Positions 4,770 to 5,591 of a stretch of 5,591 nt of DNA are shown one piece after another. Position 1 is the stretch's first letter. Every line of letters begins with the position of its first letter. The translations under genes were made by a program, and so were the position numbers. Where the stretch lies: contig JADHSW010000186.1 in the NCBI GenBank assembly GCA_016776705.1, forward strand, positions 1 through 5,591, read 5' to 3'. Source of the stretch: Rhodospirillales bacterium. GTDB taxonomy: Bacteria; Pseudomonadota; Alphaproteobacteria; Rhodospirillales; JABHCV01. The notes below the pieces were generated by a model. It saw only the letters and a list, made by a program, of their open reading frames with translations. It made no database searches and had not been told where the DNA came from.

Positions 4770-5591
4770 TCAGGACTCCATCTCGGCTTTGACGGCGTCG
4801 TACGCCCAGTCAAGCCAGGGGAAAAGATTTTCAAGATCTGTGGTTTCAACGGTCGCTCCGGCCCAGATACGCAGACCGGGAGGCGCATCGCGGTAGCCGC
4901 CAATGTCGTAGGCCACTCCTTCAGCATCCAGTTTTTTAGCCAGGGCTTTGGCGACGCCGGATTGTTTGTCTGCGTCCAGACCCTTGAACCAGTCGTCAAC
5001 AACCATCAGACACACGGAGGTGCGTGAACGAATGCCCGGGTCCTCGGCAAGAAAATCGACCCAGGGGGTGCTTTCGACCCAGTCCTCGATAGCCGCCAGA
5101 TTGGACCTGCTGCGGTCAATCAGGGCCTCGCGGCCGCCGATCTTTTCGGCCCATTTTAGACCGTCCAGTGCGTCTTCGACGGCGATCATGGACGGCGTAT
5201 TGATGGTTTCACCCTTAAAGATGCCCTCGATAAGCTTGCCACCCTTGGTCAGGCGGAAGATTTTCGGCATCGGCCAGACGGGAGTATGACTTTCAAGCCG
5301 TTCGACGGCGCGGGGGCTCAGGATCAGCATGCCATGCGCGGCCTCACCGCCCATGACCTTCTGCCACGAGTAAGTGGTCACATCCAGTTTGTCCCACGGC
5401 AGATCGTAGGCGAAAACGGCCGATGTGGCGTCACAGATGGTCAGACCATCCCGGTCATCGGCTATCCAGTCGCCATTTGGAACACAGACGCCCGACGTGG
5501 TGCCATTCCAGGTAAAGACCACATCGCGGGTGAAATCGACAGTGCTCAGATCCGGCAACAGGCCATAATCAGCGCCAAGGGAACGAACGTC
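4770..5591 (-). CDS. serC: Phosphoserine aminotransferase, alphaproteobacterial/archaeal-type SerC (5' end outside window)
   Basis: SerC is a PLP enzyme that transfers the amino group of glutamate to 3-phosphohydroxypyruvate, giving O-phosphoserine. The visible 273 residues are the C-terminal part of a protein usually around 390 residues, so about 115 are missing beyond the window edge; the frame is open through base 5591. Visible motifs, numbered from the first visible residue, are Trp-Asn-Gly-Thr-Thr-Ser-Gly-Val (29-36), Asp54 in Cys-Asp-Ala-Thr-Ser, which should contact the PLP ring nitrogen, and Lys78 in Ser-Trp-Gln-Lys, the Schiff-base lysine. The Asp-to-Lys spacing of 24 equals that of E. 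coli SerC. An Asn-Thr-Pro-Ser-Met motif follows. The Trp-Gln-Lys-Val-Met-Gly-Gly-Glu-Ala region is typical of the Methanosarcina/alphaproteobacterial branch and not of the E. coli branch. The TGA (4770-4772) is 4 bases before the serA ATG, so the two are cotranscribed and probably translationally coupled. The promoter is outside the window. Confidence 0.95.
   Translation of the reverse strand, partial: DVRSLGADYGLLPDLSTVDFTRDVVFTWNGTTSGVCVPNGDWIADDRDGLTICDATSAVFAYDLPWDKLDVTTYSWQKVMGGEAAHGMLILSPRAVERLESHTPVWPMPKIFRLTKGGKLIEGIFKGETINTPSMIAVEDALDGLKWAEKIGGREALIDRSRSNLAAIEDWVESTPWVDFLAEDPGIRSRTSVCLMVVDDWFKGLDADKQSGVAKALAKKLDAEGVAYDIGGYRDAPPGLRIWAGATVETTDLENLFPWLDWAYDAVKAEMES

Noticed and set aside
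4766..5002. N-terminal extension of SerA by 79 residues from an upstream ATG
   Set aside because: The extension lies entirely inside serC in another frame, and the ATG at 4765 gives the normal SerA length and N-terminus.
3915..5027. 370-codon open frame on the plus strand opposite serA/serC
   Set aside because: It lies antisense to well-supported serA and serC, crosses the junction of both, and its translation (Ser/Ala/Arg/Pro-rich) shows no family motifs.

Overview
The window looks like part of an alphaproteobacterial chromosome, most likely from a Rhodospirillales-type lineage, though the order is a guess. The clues are moderately high GC (judged by eye), a serC-serA pair whose SerC belongs to the alphaproteobacterial/archaeal branch, a long-form 525-residue SerA, and a fatty/aromatic-acid CoA-thioester gene set typical of these bacteria. 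No mobile elements, CRISPR arrays, tRNA or rRNA genes were seen.

Region 1 (1-2357, + strand) is a catabolic gene cluster. It begins with the C-terminal end of a FAS1-like/MaoC-type hot-dog dehydratase. A PaaK-type acyl/aryl-CoA ligase (292-1593) follows, and 11 bases after it a crotonase-fold enoyl-CoA hydratase (1605-2357). The ligase would activate a carboxylic acid to its CoA thioester, and the two unrelated hydratase folds would act on unsaturated CoA intermediates. The substrate cannot be read from the sequence. The ligase gene carries a strong internal inverted repeat (1499-1532), and a perfect 14-base palindrome spans the dehydratase stop codon (231-244).

Region 2 (2358-3113, + strand) has a 153-base intergenic stretch holding an imperfect hairpin, a possible 11-codon leader ORF and a palindrome that covers the ribosome binding site. 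Next comes an unrecognised 200-residue membrane protein. It has an Arg/Glu-rich cytoplasmic head with repeated Leu-Glu-Arg-Arg units, one transmembrane helix, and a small C-terminal domain resembling the N-terminal propeptide (inhibitor I9-like) region of subtilisin-type S8 peptidases, with no protease attached. This is the most unusual gene in the window.

Region 3 (3114-5591, - strand) holds serine biosynthesis genes facing the first two regions. serC (5'-truncated by the window edge) and serA are separated by only 4 bases and are surely cotranscribed. Their products convert 3-phosphoglycerate to 3-phosphohydroxypyruvate (SerA) and then to O-phosphoserine (SerC). A hairpin with U-tracts on both sides (about 3121-3166) lies between the convergent genes and should terminate transcription from both strands.
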